A stretch of 64,000 nt of DNA from Haloferula rosea. GTDB taxonomy: Bacteria; Verrucomicrobiota; Verrucomicrobiia; Verrucomicrobiales; Akkermansiaceae. The notes under the pieces were generated by a model, which saw only the letters and a list, made by a program, of their open reading frames with translations, had not been told where the DNA came from and searched no databases. Shown one piece after another: positions 18,603-26,927 of this stretch. The stretch spans positions 1 to 64,000 of the forward strand of contig NZ_JAENII010000012.1 in the NCBI RefSeq assembly GCF_016595525.1. The letters are read 5' to 3'. Position numbers and translations under genes: made by a program. Within the stretch, counting starts at the first letter, position 1. Every line of letters starts with the position of its first letter.

Positions 18603-18898
18603 CCTAACCAAAATATTTTAAAAAACAAGACTATCGACAACCCTGAATCCAACACCATATCAACAAACAACTATCTGGAATTCAGTGATTTATGAATACG
18701 TAGATTACCGACCCACGCGATCCCGTAGGGCGCTCAATTGGGGCAATCGGAGCCCTTTTGCTCCCCCATAACGCTGGCCTCCGGACTCCATTTTCAAAAT
18801 TTCCGCAACACCCGTTCGGAGCGGGCAAACCCGGCCCCCTCCCCTTGCTGCACCTTCTTCGTGACACCGCTTGCGCTTGCCGCTCAGAGTTTCAAGGC
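18603..18898. promoter_or_regulatory. Divergent AT-rich control region of megasynthase and PPTase genes
   Basis: This 296-bp gap is far richer in A and T than its surroundings on the megasynthase side. Reading leftwards, a TTGTCG element and an AATATT/TATTTT element lie just before the ATG at 18602, a weak -35/-10 candidate. The half next to the PPTase gene is GC-rich, with no clear promoter box. No gene is seen here. The assignment is positional, and the promoter boxes are eyeballed. Confidence 0.45.
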
Positions 18899-19549
18899 AT
18901 GGCCGACATTCAACTGCATCTCATCGATCCCACCAAGATCGACGCCGCTTGGGCGAGATCAGTCCTGAGCATCGACGAGAAGGCACGCGCCGATCGATTC
19001 GTGTTTCCAGACGATGCCCGTCGCTGGACCTGCGTCCGGGCCGAGTGCCGACGTCACTTGGCCGCACATCTCGACATCCCCATCGACGAGATCACCTGGG
19101 AATATGGAGCCTACGAAAAGCCATCCATCACCGGCCACCCCCTGGCCTTCAACCTGAGCCACAGCAAATCCCTGTCCGCTCTCGCCATCGCCACGAAGGG
19201 CCCGCTCGGGGTGGATCTCGAACCCGAAGCGCGCGGCGAGGATCTGGTGGCCGACCTGCATGCGTTCTGCCACCCCGAGGAAATCGCCCGGCTTCCGGAT
19301 CTCGGCAGAGCCAGGGCCTTGATCGAATTGTGGACGGCCAAGGAGGCTTTCCTCAAAGCCCTTGGCACCGGACTTTCCCAACCACCCGAGCAGGTGAGTG
19401 TGGATGGGCGCACTGCCCGAGGCCCTGTCCCCGGCTTGGCAGCCCTCCATTTGATCCGTCCCCGCCATCCGGCTCTCCGTCACCACGCACTCGCCATCGC
19501 GGCCCCCGTCGAACTCGGCGAAGTGGAGGTGCTTCACCACCACGAGTGA
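18899..19549 (+). CDS. Sfp-type 4'-phosphopantetheinyl transferase
   Basis: 216 residues from the ATG at 18899. It carries the family motifs GVDLEP (about 103-108, Mg-binding acidic residues) and WTAKEAFLKALGTG (about 145-158), plus the FNLSHS segment. The enzyme moves 4'-phosphopantetheine from CoA to the serine of carrier domains, turning apo-ACP/PCP into holo forms. The three carrier domains of the divergent megasynthase (Ser635, Ser1640, Ser3173) are the likely substrates. A longer in-frame reading from 18758 has no family similarity at its N terminus. Confidence 0.9.
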   Translation: MADIQLHLIDPTKIDAAWARSVLSIDEKARADRFVFPDDARRWTCVRAECRRHLAAHLDIPIDEITWEYGAYEKPSITGHPLAFNLSHSKSLSALAIATKGPLGVDLEPEARGEDLVADLHAFCHPEEIARLPDLGRARALIELWTAKEAFLKALGTGLSQPPEQVSVDGRTARGPVPGLAALHLIRPRHPALRHHALAIAAPVELGEVEVLHHHE

Positions 19550-19594
19550 AGGTCGACATGCCGGTGGCCCTGTGGCAACTTGATGCGCACCCTC

Positions 19595-21016
19595 ATGGAC
19601 ATCATCCAGTTCCATTGCCCCGCTTGCCGCACCCTTCTTCGAGTGCCACCCGCCGCCGCTGGGTTCCAAGGTCCCTGCCCGGCCTGCCAACGCGAGATCG
19701 TCGGCCCCGTTCCGGCAAAGGGTCTGGAAGCACGCCTTGCCCCTGAAGACGCCTTCACCCCATTTCCGGGCAGCCCCATCCCGGCGCCTCCCTCGGAACC
19801 AGAGCCGACTCCCCCGGCCAGCGAACCAACGCCCGAGCCAGAGCCGGAACTTCACCAGCCGCCTCAACCGCAACCCCAGTCGGAGCCCGGGCCGGAACTC
19901 CCGCGGAAGGACGATACGCCTCCCTTCCCCACTGCTGAAGAGCCCGAACCCTTCAGACCATTCTCCGACACGCCGGATGACCTCGCTCCTCCTGAAAATT
20001 CGAGCGAACCGATCACGTCAGAGCCCGCACTTCCTCAATCGGACAGTGGCGAGCCTGCTTCCCCACAGGTCCCCACCGAATGCCTCGCACCGAAGTCCGT
20101 GCGTCGACTGCGTGCCGCCGTCCTGATTCTTTCCTGCCTGCTTTGTTCGGTCATCAGCTACGTCTTTGGCTACGTGATGGCACAGAAATCACGCAGCTTC
20201 GCCCCGCCGATCTTCGCGGATCCGGCCGCCATCCTCGATAGCCCCGGAGTCCCCGAGGAACGCACCGAGACTCCACCGCCCGACCTCCCCGAGCTGCCCG
20301 ACGACACTCCGTCCGAGGCCGACCTTGATGCCGACCCTCCGGAAATCGACCTGTCCGGCACCCCTGAATCCACCTCACCGGCTCCAGCGGCACGTGCCAC
20401 ACTCGACGCCTTCCTCAGCGCACCCGACTGGGCCAGCCGCAGTGCCTACGTCCTCGCCGCAGATGAAGTCCGCGCCGACATGAAGGCCCACGCCGAAGAA
20501 TTCGGCGACGGCCCGATTGATACGACCGGGATCGAGCCCGCCTATGCCTTCCCCGACCAAGAGCACTTCATCGTCCGCACGGAAACCATTCCCACCGGCT
20601 TTCCCGTCACGCTTCAAAAGATCGGCACGGACTGGCGCGTCGACTGGCAGGTCTTCCACGAGTTCCACGGCGACCTTTTCCGCCGGTTCGCATCCGGGAA
20701 ACTCGGAGCCACCGGTGAGTTCCACCTCTACCTGCGACCTCACGCCAAGCAGGACGCCAATGGCTTCACCCGCTATCAACTGACCGCCCCGATCGAAGGG
20801 CGCAGCTACCCTGCCTTCGGCAAACGGGGCAGCATGGCTCAGGCGAAAATCACCGCCTTGCTGGACAGCGAGGAATTCCGCAGCAACCCCGACATCCAGG
20901 AACTCCTCGACAAGGACGGAGTGCCGCTCGTGCTGAAGCTCAGCTACCAGTCGCGCGGCCAAGATCAGAACTTCCTCCTGATCGAGGACCTCGTCGCCCA
21001 GGGCTGGGGCCGCTGA
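19595..21016 (+). CDS. Zinc-ribbon, proline-rich single-pass membrane protein
   Basis: 473 residues from the ATG at 19595, chosen because the protein opens directly into a zinc ribbon (FHCPACRTLL then CPACQRE). TTG 19580 and ATG 19583 are alternatives. A long Pro/Glu/Ser-rich linker (about 50-170) leads to one membrane helix (about 178-200), another acidic Pro-rich linker, and a C-terminal globular domain of about 200 residues with an FHEFHGDLFRRFASGKLG stretch. This layout is common in Verrucomicrobiota proteins without assigned function. Its TGA abuts the xylB stop on the other strand with no base between. Confidence 0.8.
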   Translation: MDIIQFHCPACRTLLRVPPAAAGFQGPCPACQREIVGPVPAKGLEARLAPEDAFTPFPGSPIPAPPSEPEPTPPASEPTPEPEPELHQPPQPQPQSEPGPELPRKDDTPPFPTAEEPEPFRPFSDTPDDLAPPENSSEPITSEPALPQSDSGEPASPQVPTECLAPKSVRRLRAAVLILSCLLCSVISYVFGYVMAQKSRSFAPPIFADPAAILDSPGVPEERTETPPPDLPELPDDTPSEADLDADPPEIDLSGTPESTSPAPAARATLDAFLSAPDWASRSAYVLAADEVRADMKAHAEEFGDGPIDTTGIEPAYAFPDQEHFIVRTETIPTGFPVTLQKIGTDWRVDWQVFHEFHGDLFRRFASGKLGATGEFHLYLRPHAKQDANGFTRYQLTAPIEGRSYPAFGKRGSMAQAKITALLDSEEFRSNPDIQELLDKDGVPLVLKLSYQSRGQDQNFLLIEDLVAQGWGR

Positions 21017-22561
21017 TCACCCGATCGCCGCCTCGAACGCCTCTTCATTGGCCGCGTAATCACTGCCGCCGCGAGGCGAAATCGTCCCGGCTTCATCCGC
21101 CTTGCAGAAAACCGCTTCAAGCTCAGTCAAGGAAGCACCCAGACTCGAGCATGCGGCACGCATCGCTCCGCCCAGCGCGACCGAGCTCGAAACCACAAGG
21201 CGCTGCACCTTGGCGCCGAACACATCGGCCGCGACCTGCGCCACCTCATCGTTCTGCGAAGCGCCACCCGTTAGATAAATCACTTCGGTCTCCAACTTCA
21301 TCCAGCGGGTCCGGCTGCGCATGTTGATGAACTGACCCTCCACGCAGGCGCGAACCGCCGCTTCGGGTTCCTTCCACGACTCGAAATCGCCTCCACCCAC
21401 CAGCACCGGCTCGGACGACTCCGTGCGCGGGCTGATCTCCGGACGGAAAAACGGCACCATGACCTTGCCGCCATTCCCCTCGGGCGTCGAGGCGAGCGCG
21501 GCAGAAAATTCATCCCAACCCATGCCGAACCGGTCCTTCACCGCCTCACGCGCCAAGGATCCATTGATGAAGCACTGCAGCGACATCGAACCACCGGATG
21601 GATTGCCGAACACATGCCCACAGCCATCCGGGTCGGACAGCACCTCGGGCATCGCAGCGAAGAACGTGTCGGAGGTCCCGAGCGAGACCACCACCTTGCC
21701 CGGCGTCGAAGCACCCATCCCGACAAGGCTGCTCGGATTATCTCCGGTGAATACCGTAACCGGCACATCGGCACCGAAACCGAAGCGCTTCTGGAAGTAG
21801 CCACAGACGGATCCCGCGACGTGGTCGCCCTGCACCACCGCCGGAAGCCGATCGCGCAAGCCGTCGGCAGTGGCTTCAAGAAGCACCTCGTCCCAATCCC
21901 AGTTGCCCAAATTGAGCAGGTTCATCCCGGCGCCGTCGCCCGTGTCGATCGGAGCATCCGTGCCGCACAGCACGCTGCACAGGAACGAACTCACCAAGTG
22001 AATCCTCGTGGTCGCCGCGTAGCCCTCCGGATCGATCTTCGAGAAGCGACGAATCTGCGGACCCGTGAAGCGTTCGATCGCAATCGACCCGGAGCGCACA
22101 CAGACCTCACGGTCCCCGCCCACCGCGTCGGCAATCTCGCGACACTCCACCGTCGTCGATCCATCCATCCAGATTGGTGAAGTCTCACGCGCCAGACAAG
22201 GCCCGAGCTGCTCGGCGAGCGGGCTCGACGCATTCAGCGACGCCACCACCCCGGGCCAGCGTTCATTCAGATACACCGAGCCATGCTGCTGCCCGGCACC
22301 CGATACCGCCACCACCTGTGACAAGTCACATTTCCCACCCAGCTCCTCGAGCATCAGCTCGAGGGCATCCAGCCACATCCGCGGATCCGAATGGACTTCA
22401 CCGTCCGCTCCGTCCGGGATGAATCCCGAGGGCGCACCATACTTCGGCAGGCGCTCACCGAAGTTCACCGAGGCCTCCGCCACCACCTTGCCGGCGGCAG
22501 GATCGATGACGATGGCCGAGCAAGACTGGGTCGAGGAATCAATACCAAGCGTGTAGGACAT
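21017..22561 (-). CDS. xylB: Xylulokinase
   Basis: 514 residues of the FGGY carbohydrate kinase family. The N-terminal ATPase lobe opens with MSYTLGIDSSTQS, contains SGAGQQHGSVY, and carries the catalytic-Asp region GDGAGMN. The C-terminal lobe has the glycine-rich TGGASQND segment. It phosphorylates D-xylulose to xylulose-5-phosphate with ATP. It lies 95 bp downstream of xylA on the same strand, and XylR is divergent to the pair, so the substrate assignment is supported by context. Its 3' end is convergent and abutting with the zinc-ribbon gene. Confidence 0.92.
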   Translation of the reverse strand: MSYTLGIDSSTQSCSAIVIDPAAGKVVAEASVNFGERLPKYGAPSGFIPDGADGEVHSDPRMWLDALELMLEELGGKCDLSQVVAVSGAGQQHGSVYLNERWPGVVASLNASSPLAEQLGPCLARETSPIWMDGSTTVECREIADAVGGDREVCVRSGSIAIERFTGPQIRRFSKIDPEGYAATTRIHLVSSFLCSVLCGTDAPIDTGDGAGMNLLNLGNWDWDEVLLEATADGLRDRLPAVVQGDHVAGSVCGYFQKRFGFGADVPVTVFTGDNPSSLVGMGASTPGKVVVSLGTSDTFFAAMPEVLSDPDGCGHVFGNPSGGSMSLQCFINGSLAREAVKDRFGMGWDEFSAALASTPEGNGGKVMVPFFRPEISPRTESSEPVLVGGGDFESWKEPEAAVRACVEGQFINMRSRTRWMKLETEVIYLTGGASQNDEVAQVAADVFGAKVQRLVVSSSVALGGAMRAACSSLGASLTELEAVFCKADEAGTISPRGGSDYAANEEAFEAAIG

Positions 22562-22656
22562 GGGAAGAGTCAGGAAAGGAATGGAAGGCAGGAAACGGGC
22601 AACGTGGCCGACCGCGCGGAACCCGCCACGCGGTCATCGGCACCCACATGCAGGAA

Positions 22657-23961
22657 TCAGATGAACTCGTTGATCAGGTTCTCCAGCATCTCCTGGCGAC
22701 CGGACGCAAGCGTCGGCTCACCGTTGGCCAGGGCGATCTTTTCAAGATCCTCGAAGCTGCATTGTCCCGCTTCGACCTTCTTGCCCAGCTCGCTGTCGAA
22801 ACTGCTGTAGCGCTCCTTGACGAATTCCGCGAGGCGGCCGTCGGCGCGGATCGCGCTGGCGATCTTCAGGCCACGGGCAAAGGTGTCCATGCCACCGACG
22901 TGTGCGTGCATCAGGTCGATCGGATCGTGCGACTCGCGGCGGCGCTTCGCATCGAAGTTCAGCCCACCCGTGGTGAAGCCACCCATGCCGAGCACGACAA
23001 GCATCACCTGCGTGGTGCCGTAGATGTCGGTCGGGAACTGATCAGTATCCCAACCAATCAACGTGTCACCCCGGTTGGCATCGATGCTCCCCAGCATTCC
23101 GGCATTCGCCGAAACGGTGAGCTCGTGCTCCATGGTGTGGCCCGCAAGGGTCGCGTGGTTGGTCTCGATGTTCAGCTTGAAGTGATCCATCAGGCCATAC
23201 TCGCGGAGGAAATTCAGGCAGGCAGCCGCGTCGCTGTCGTACTGGTGCGTCGAAGGTTCACGCGGCTTCGGCTCGATGTAGAAGGGACCGTCGAAGCCGA
23301 TCTTCTTTGCGTGGTCGACCGCCATGTGCAGGAACGCACCGAGGTGATCCAACTCACGCTTCATGTCGGTATTGAGAAGTGTCGCGTATCCTTCCCGGCC
23401 GCCCCAGAAGGTGTAGCCCAGTCCATCGAGTTCCTTCGTGCACTCCAGCGCCTTCTTCACCTGCGCCGCCGCATAGGCATACACGCTGGCATCCGGTGAA
23501 GTCGCCGCACCTTGCGCGTAGCGAGGGTGGGAGAAAAGACAGGCCGTTCCCCACAGCAGCTTCACGCCCGTCTCAGCCTGCTTCTCCTTCAGCTTGGCCA
23601 CCACGGTGTCCAGCGCCTTGTTCGAAGCCGCGAGGTCGCCCAGCTCCGGGGCGATGTCGCGGTCGTGCCAGCAGTAATAGTCGATCCCGATCTTCTCGAG
23701 GAACTCGAAGAACACATCGACACGCTTCACGGCGTTCTCCGTCGAGTTCGATCCATCATCCCATGGCATCACCGCCGTGCCACCGCCGAAGGGATCCCCC
23801 AGCTCGTTGCGCATCACGTGCCAGTACGGAGCCGCGAAGCGCAAATGCTCCTTCATGCTCTTGCCATCGACAAGCTCCTCGGGGTTGTAGTGCTTGAAAG
23901 CCAGCGGGTTCTTGGACGTCGGGCCTTCGTATTGGATCTTGTCGCAGTCGAAATAACTCAT
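22657..23961 (-). CDS. xylA: Xylose isomerase
   Basis: 434 residues from the ATG at 23961 ([14 protein letters not shown]). An upstream in-frame extension to 24021 runs into the control region and is not needed. It carries the family signatures CWHDRD (catalytic His) and [15 protein letters not shown] (metal and substrate site). The enzyme interconverts D-xylose and D-xylulose in the cytoplasm with two divalent metals. First gene of the xylAB unit and likely controlled by the divergent regulator. Confidence 0.95.
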   Translation of the reverse strand: MSYFDCDKIQYEGPTSKNPLAFKHYNPEELVDGKSMKEHLRFAAPYWHVMRNELGDPFGGGTAVMPWDDGSNSTENAVKRVDVFFEFLEKIGIDYYCWHDRDIAPELGDLAASNKALDTVVAKLKEKQAETGVKLLWGTACLFSHPRYAQGAATSPDASVYAYAAAQVKKALECTKELDGLGYTFWGGREGYATLLNTDMKRELDHLGAFLHMAVDHAKKIGFDGPFYIEPKPREPSTHQYDSDAAACLNFLREYGLMDHFKLNIETNHATLAGHTMEHELTVSANAGMLGSIDANRGDTLIGWDTDQFPTDIYGTTQVMLVVLGMGGFTTGGLNFDAKRRRESHDPIDLMHAHVGGMDTFARGLKIASAIRADGRLAEFVKERYSSFDSELGKKVEAGQCSFEDLEKIALANGEPTLASGRQEMLENLINEFI

Positions 23962-24016
23962 GTGTTCTGGATTAGGTTGGCCTCCATCCTCCACCAGCCC
24001 CACCCGAGACCGAAAC

Positions 24017-24048
24017 CGCAAATTGCGACTCAGTTCTGTTGATTTGCG
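24017..24048. promoter_or_regulatory. Candidate XylR operator: 21-bp-spaced direct repeats
   Basis: The 114-bp gap between xylA and the regulator contains AAATTGCG (24020-24027) and GATTTGCG (24041-24048). They match at 6 of 8 positions with a 21-bp period, i.e. two helical turns on one DNA face. The first lies inside the perfect inverted repeat CGCAAATTGCG (24017-24027). AraC-type activators typically bind paired direct repeats at this spacing, so this is the most likely site for the adjacent regulator. Confidence 0.5.
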
Positions 24049-24075
24049 CCAAACAAGCTGCTCTCATGGCCGCCG

Positions 24076-25215
24076 ATGCCTTCAACGATCGCGATCGTGA
24101 TGTCCGAGGTCTTCCTCCGCCGTCTCACCCCTTCCCTGACTCCCTTCGTCCGGCGCCAGCAGGACTTCCACATCCTCAGCATCCACCGCCCCATCGAGGA
24201 ACTGCGGCAACGACTGCAGGACCTCCAACCCGCCGGACTCATCACCGAGTGGCTGCCCGCCATCACCGACAGACTCCTCCAGCTGGAACTTCCCACCGTC
24301 ATTGCCGACACCGATTTCACCTACCCGGGCGTGACCAGCATCGACGTGGATGACCACGCCGTCGGGGCCGAGGCCGCCCGCGCATTTCTCGAGGCCGGCT
24401 ACCGCAGTTTCGCCTGCCTGGGGAATGGGGCTCCCTACTCGGACCAGCGCATCCATGGATTCCGCCAAGCCCTCGAAGCCGACACCTCATGCTCCGTGCA
24501 CACCGAACCCTCCTTGCTCGAAGCCCGCTACAGTGAGAGCTTCACCAGCCCGAGCGATGCCATGCAGCAGTGGCTTCACGACCTGCCGAAGCCGGTCGGC
24601 ATCTTCGCCGTCCATGATCCCCTCGGTCGCTTCCTCTGCGGCGCGTGCCAGACGCTGGGTCTGAAGGTTCCCGAACAAGTCGCTGTCATCGGCGCCAACA
24701 ACGACGAACTCGTCTGCGGCTTGAGCTACCCGATGCTCTCCAGCGTCGCCATTCCCTGGGAAAAGATCGGTGCCGTGGTCGGCGAGGCGATGGAACGCCA
24801 ACTCGCAGGCGAAACCGCCCCGCCCTCACCCATCCAGATCCCACCCGGTGGCGTCGTCCTGCGCCACTCCGCCAATCACCTTGCCGTCGAAGACGAGATG
24901 CTCCGTCGTGCCATGTCATACCTCTCCGAGCACCTTCAGGACCCCATCAGCATCGGCGAACTCTGCCACGACCTCAGGATCGCCCGGCGCAGTCTGGAGC
25001 GGAAGTTCCGCGAGTTCTACCGCTGCACCCCGTGGGAAATGCTCTGCCGGATGCGCGTCCGCCACGCCCGCCATCTCCTCGTTCAGACCAATCACCCGAT
25101 CTCCCGCATCGCCGAGCTGTGCGGCTTCAATGATCCCGAGCGCATGGCCGTCGTCTTCAAACGCATCACCCACCAATCACCCAGCCACTTCCGGCGCACA
25201 CCCCGCCCCGGATGA
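24076..25215 (+). CDS. xylR: XylR: LacI-like sensor fused to AraC-type HTH
   Basis: 379 residues. The N-terminal 260 or so form a periplasmic-binding-protein-like sugar sensor (VTSIDVDDHAVGAEAARAF, VAVIGANNDELVCGLSYP). The C-terminal 100 are a two-HTH AraC domain (RRSLERKFREFY; ISRIAELCGFNDPERMAVVF). This is the layout of E. coli XylR, which activates xylose genes when bound to xylose. It is divergent from xylA with the putative operator between them. The ATG at 24076 puts the sensor fold close to the N terminus. Confidence 0.9.
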   Translation: MPSTIAIVMSEVFLRRLTPSLTPFVRRQQDFHILSIHRPIEELRQRLQDLQPAGLITEWLPAITDRLLQLELPTVIADTDFTYPGVTSIDVDDHAVGAEAARAFLEAGYRSFACLGNGAPYSDQRIHGFRQALEADTSCSVHTEPSLLEARYSESFTSPSDAMQQWLHDLPKPVGIFAVHDPLGRFLCGACQTLGLKVPEQVAVIGANNDELVCGLSYPMLSSVAIPWEKIGAVVGEAMERQLAGETAPPSPIQIPPGGVVLRHSANHLAVEDEMLRRAMSYLSEHLQDPISIGELCHDLRIARRSLERKFREFYRCTPWEMLCRMRVRHARHLLVQTNHPISRIAELCGFNDPERMAVVFKRITHQSPSHFRRTPRPG

Positions 25216-25275
25216 CCCCGCTTTGCCAGCCCTTCCTTGCCGGTGGAAGGCACGCTTGATAGATCTTCAACCACA

Positions 25276-26307
25276 ATGAGCGATTGGTATTACTCCCACC
25301 AAGGGAAGCAGCTTGGCCCCGTCCCCGTGTCCGAACTGGAACGGCTTGCCTCCAACGGAGAGTTCGACCCGGAAAAAGGTCTCGTCTGGAAGGACGGCAT
25401 GGCCGACTGGCTGCCCGTCGCCTCCGTCCCCGAACTCGCATCCAACTTCAAGAAGCAGGATCAGCGCGGACCCCGGCAGAGCGAACCCACCCCACCTCCC
25501 CCGGAGGAGAGCAACCCCTACGCCACCCCGGAGGTCCAGAGTGCGGACCACTACCCGACCGACGGATCCACCCTTCCGGAAATCGAGCCCGGCAGCGAAC
25601 CCGTCGACATCGCCGCCATCCTCAAAGCCTCCTTCGAAATCACGAAGCGCCACATCGGCATGCTGTTCATCATCGGTGCCATCATGATTTCCATCACGCT
25701 CGGCGTCAGCATCCTGATGGGATACATCGATACCTTGATCGGATACACCCCGAAGGAAGCCACCGATTTCGGCATCTCCACGGACAACCCGGATCTCGAC
25801 GAGGCATTCGCCGATGCCCTCGACTCGGGAAGCCTCCTGAACCAGATCGTCAGCTCGCTCGTCGGCGTCTTCCTCGGCCTCGGAATCTTCCGGGTGGGAC
25901 TCAACATCATCGACGGCCGCCCCTACACGATCGGCTCACTCTTCTCCCAGGGTGCACTCACCTTCCGCGCGTTTCTCGCCCAGGTTCTCTTCGGTCTGTT
26001 GTTCGGCGTGGGCATCCTCCTGTTCGTGGTTCCCGGCATCTACATTCTTCTACGGCTTGGACAGTACCAATTCGCCATCGTCGACAAGCACGCCGACGTC
26101 CTCGGTTCGTTCGCCTACAGTTCACGGATCACCACCGGCACCAAGATGCCCCTCTTCGGCCTCTACATCATCCTCTTCCTCATCAACATGCTCGGTGCGA
26201 TCCCACTCTTCATCGGGCTCGTGTTCACCATCCCCTTCAGCGTCGTCTCGATGTCCCTCGCCTACCGCTGGATGCAGCACGGATCCGCCGCAGTGGCACC
26301 ACGCTGA
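25276..26307 (+). CDS. GYF-domain polytopic membrane protein
   Basis: 343 residues from the ATG at 25276. The N terminus is a GYF_2 domain (about 1-50: DWYYSHQGKQLGPV, then GLVWKDGMADWLPV), thought to bind proline-rich partners. A Pro-rich linker follows, then about six hydrophobic segments (about 120-340) resembling the membrane part of glycerophosphodiesterase-associated/DUF975-like proteins. The architecture is frequent in Planctomycetes-Verrucomicrobia genomes; its role is unknown. A terminator follows the stop. Confidence 0.82.
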   Translation: MSDWYYSHQGKQLGPVPVSELERLASNGEFDPEKGLVWKDGMADWLPVASVPELASNFKKQDQRGPRQSEPTPPPPEESNPYATPEVQSADHYPTDGSTLPEIEPGSEPVDIAAILKASFEITKRHIGMLFIIGAIMISITLGVSILMGYIDTLIGYTPKEATDFGISTDNPDLDEAFADALDSGSLLNQIVSSLVGVFLGLGIFRVGLNIIDGRPYTIGSLFSQGALTFRAFLAQVLFGLLFGVGILLFVVPGIYILLRLGQYQFAIVDKHADVLGSFAYSSRITTGTKMPLFGLYIILFLINMLGAIPLFIGLVFTIPFSVVSMSLAYRWMQHGSAAVAPR

Positions 26308-26330
26308 TTCAGACTCCCTGCGCCCCGACC

Positions 26331-26367
26331 ACCCGCCCCGGATCAACCGGTGCGGGTTTTGTTTTTT
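26331..26367 (+). terminator. Intrinsic terminator after GYF gene
   Basis: ACCCGCCCCGG pairs with CCGGTGCGGGT (one mismatch) around a 5-nt loop and is followed by TTTTGTTTTTT. Confidence 0.8.
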
Positions 26368-26440
26368 GCCGGAAATGAAGATTCCACTGAATACATTTCA
26401 TCATCACCGGGTCAAAGGAACTGAATCTGAAAAACAACAC

Positions 26441-26806
26441 ATGAAGACCTTACTCACCTTACTCGCCGTTCTCGGAGCCCAGTTCATCGCAGCCCCGGAA
26501 GCAGAGGCCAGACCGTGCCAGCAGACCCACCGCTACGTCACCAGCCGTACTTCATGTGGATGCCCGATCTACACCCAGCGATACATCTCCTACTACGATC
26601 GCTGCGGCAATCCGGTCTACCGCTACCGCACCGAACCCGTCGTCCACCGCTGCAGACCGGCCCACCGGCATTCGAACACCGGCTACCGGAACCCCTACCA
26701 TCCGCACTCGAAGCACCGCGCCGTTGCACCTCCGCGCTGCGGAAGCCCTCACGGCCACAGCCGGACGACCTATCGGCGCCCGTCCATCTTCAACCTGTTC
26801 CGCTGA
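26441..26806 (+). CDS. Small secreted Cys/His/Arg/Tyr-rich protein
   Basis: 121 residues from the ATG at 26441. A signal peptide (about 1-23, ending AAPEAEA) is followed by a mature part unusually rich in Arg, His, Tyr and Pro, with six cysteines (CQQ, CGC, RCG, RCR, RCG contexts). The composition suggests a disulfide-stabilised or metal-binding exported protein, but I recognise no family. It is a single-gene unit, bounded by a terminator upstream and another downstream. Confidence 0.72.
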   Translation: MKTLLTLLAVLGAQFIAAPEAEARPCQQTHRYVTSRTSCGCPIYTQRYISYYDRCGNPVYRYRTEPVVHRCRPAHRHSNTGYRNPYHPHSKHRAVAPPRCGSPHGHSRTTYRRPSIFNLFR

Positions 26807-26825
26807 GGACCGGTTCTGATCTCCC

Positions 26826-26863
26826 GCCGCCATCCCGTAATCCGGGGTGGCGGCTTTCATTTT
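26826..26863 (+). terminator. Intrinsic terminator after the Cys/His-rich gene
   Basis: GCCGCCATCCC pairs with GGGGTGGCGGC (one G-T pair) around a short loop and is followed by TTTCATTTT. Confidence 0.8.
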
Positions 26864-26927
26864 CCATGATTTCGCGGCACGACTGCTTGCAACTGCACCG
26901 CTGAAAAGGCACCTCCCTTTCGTGCCC

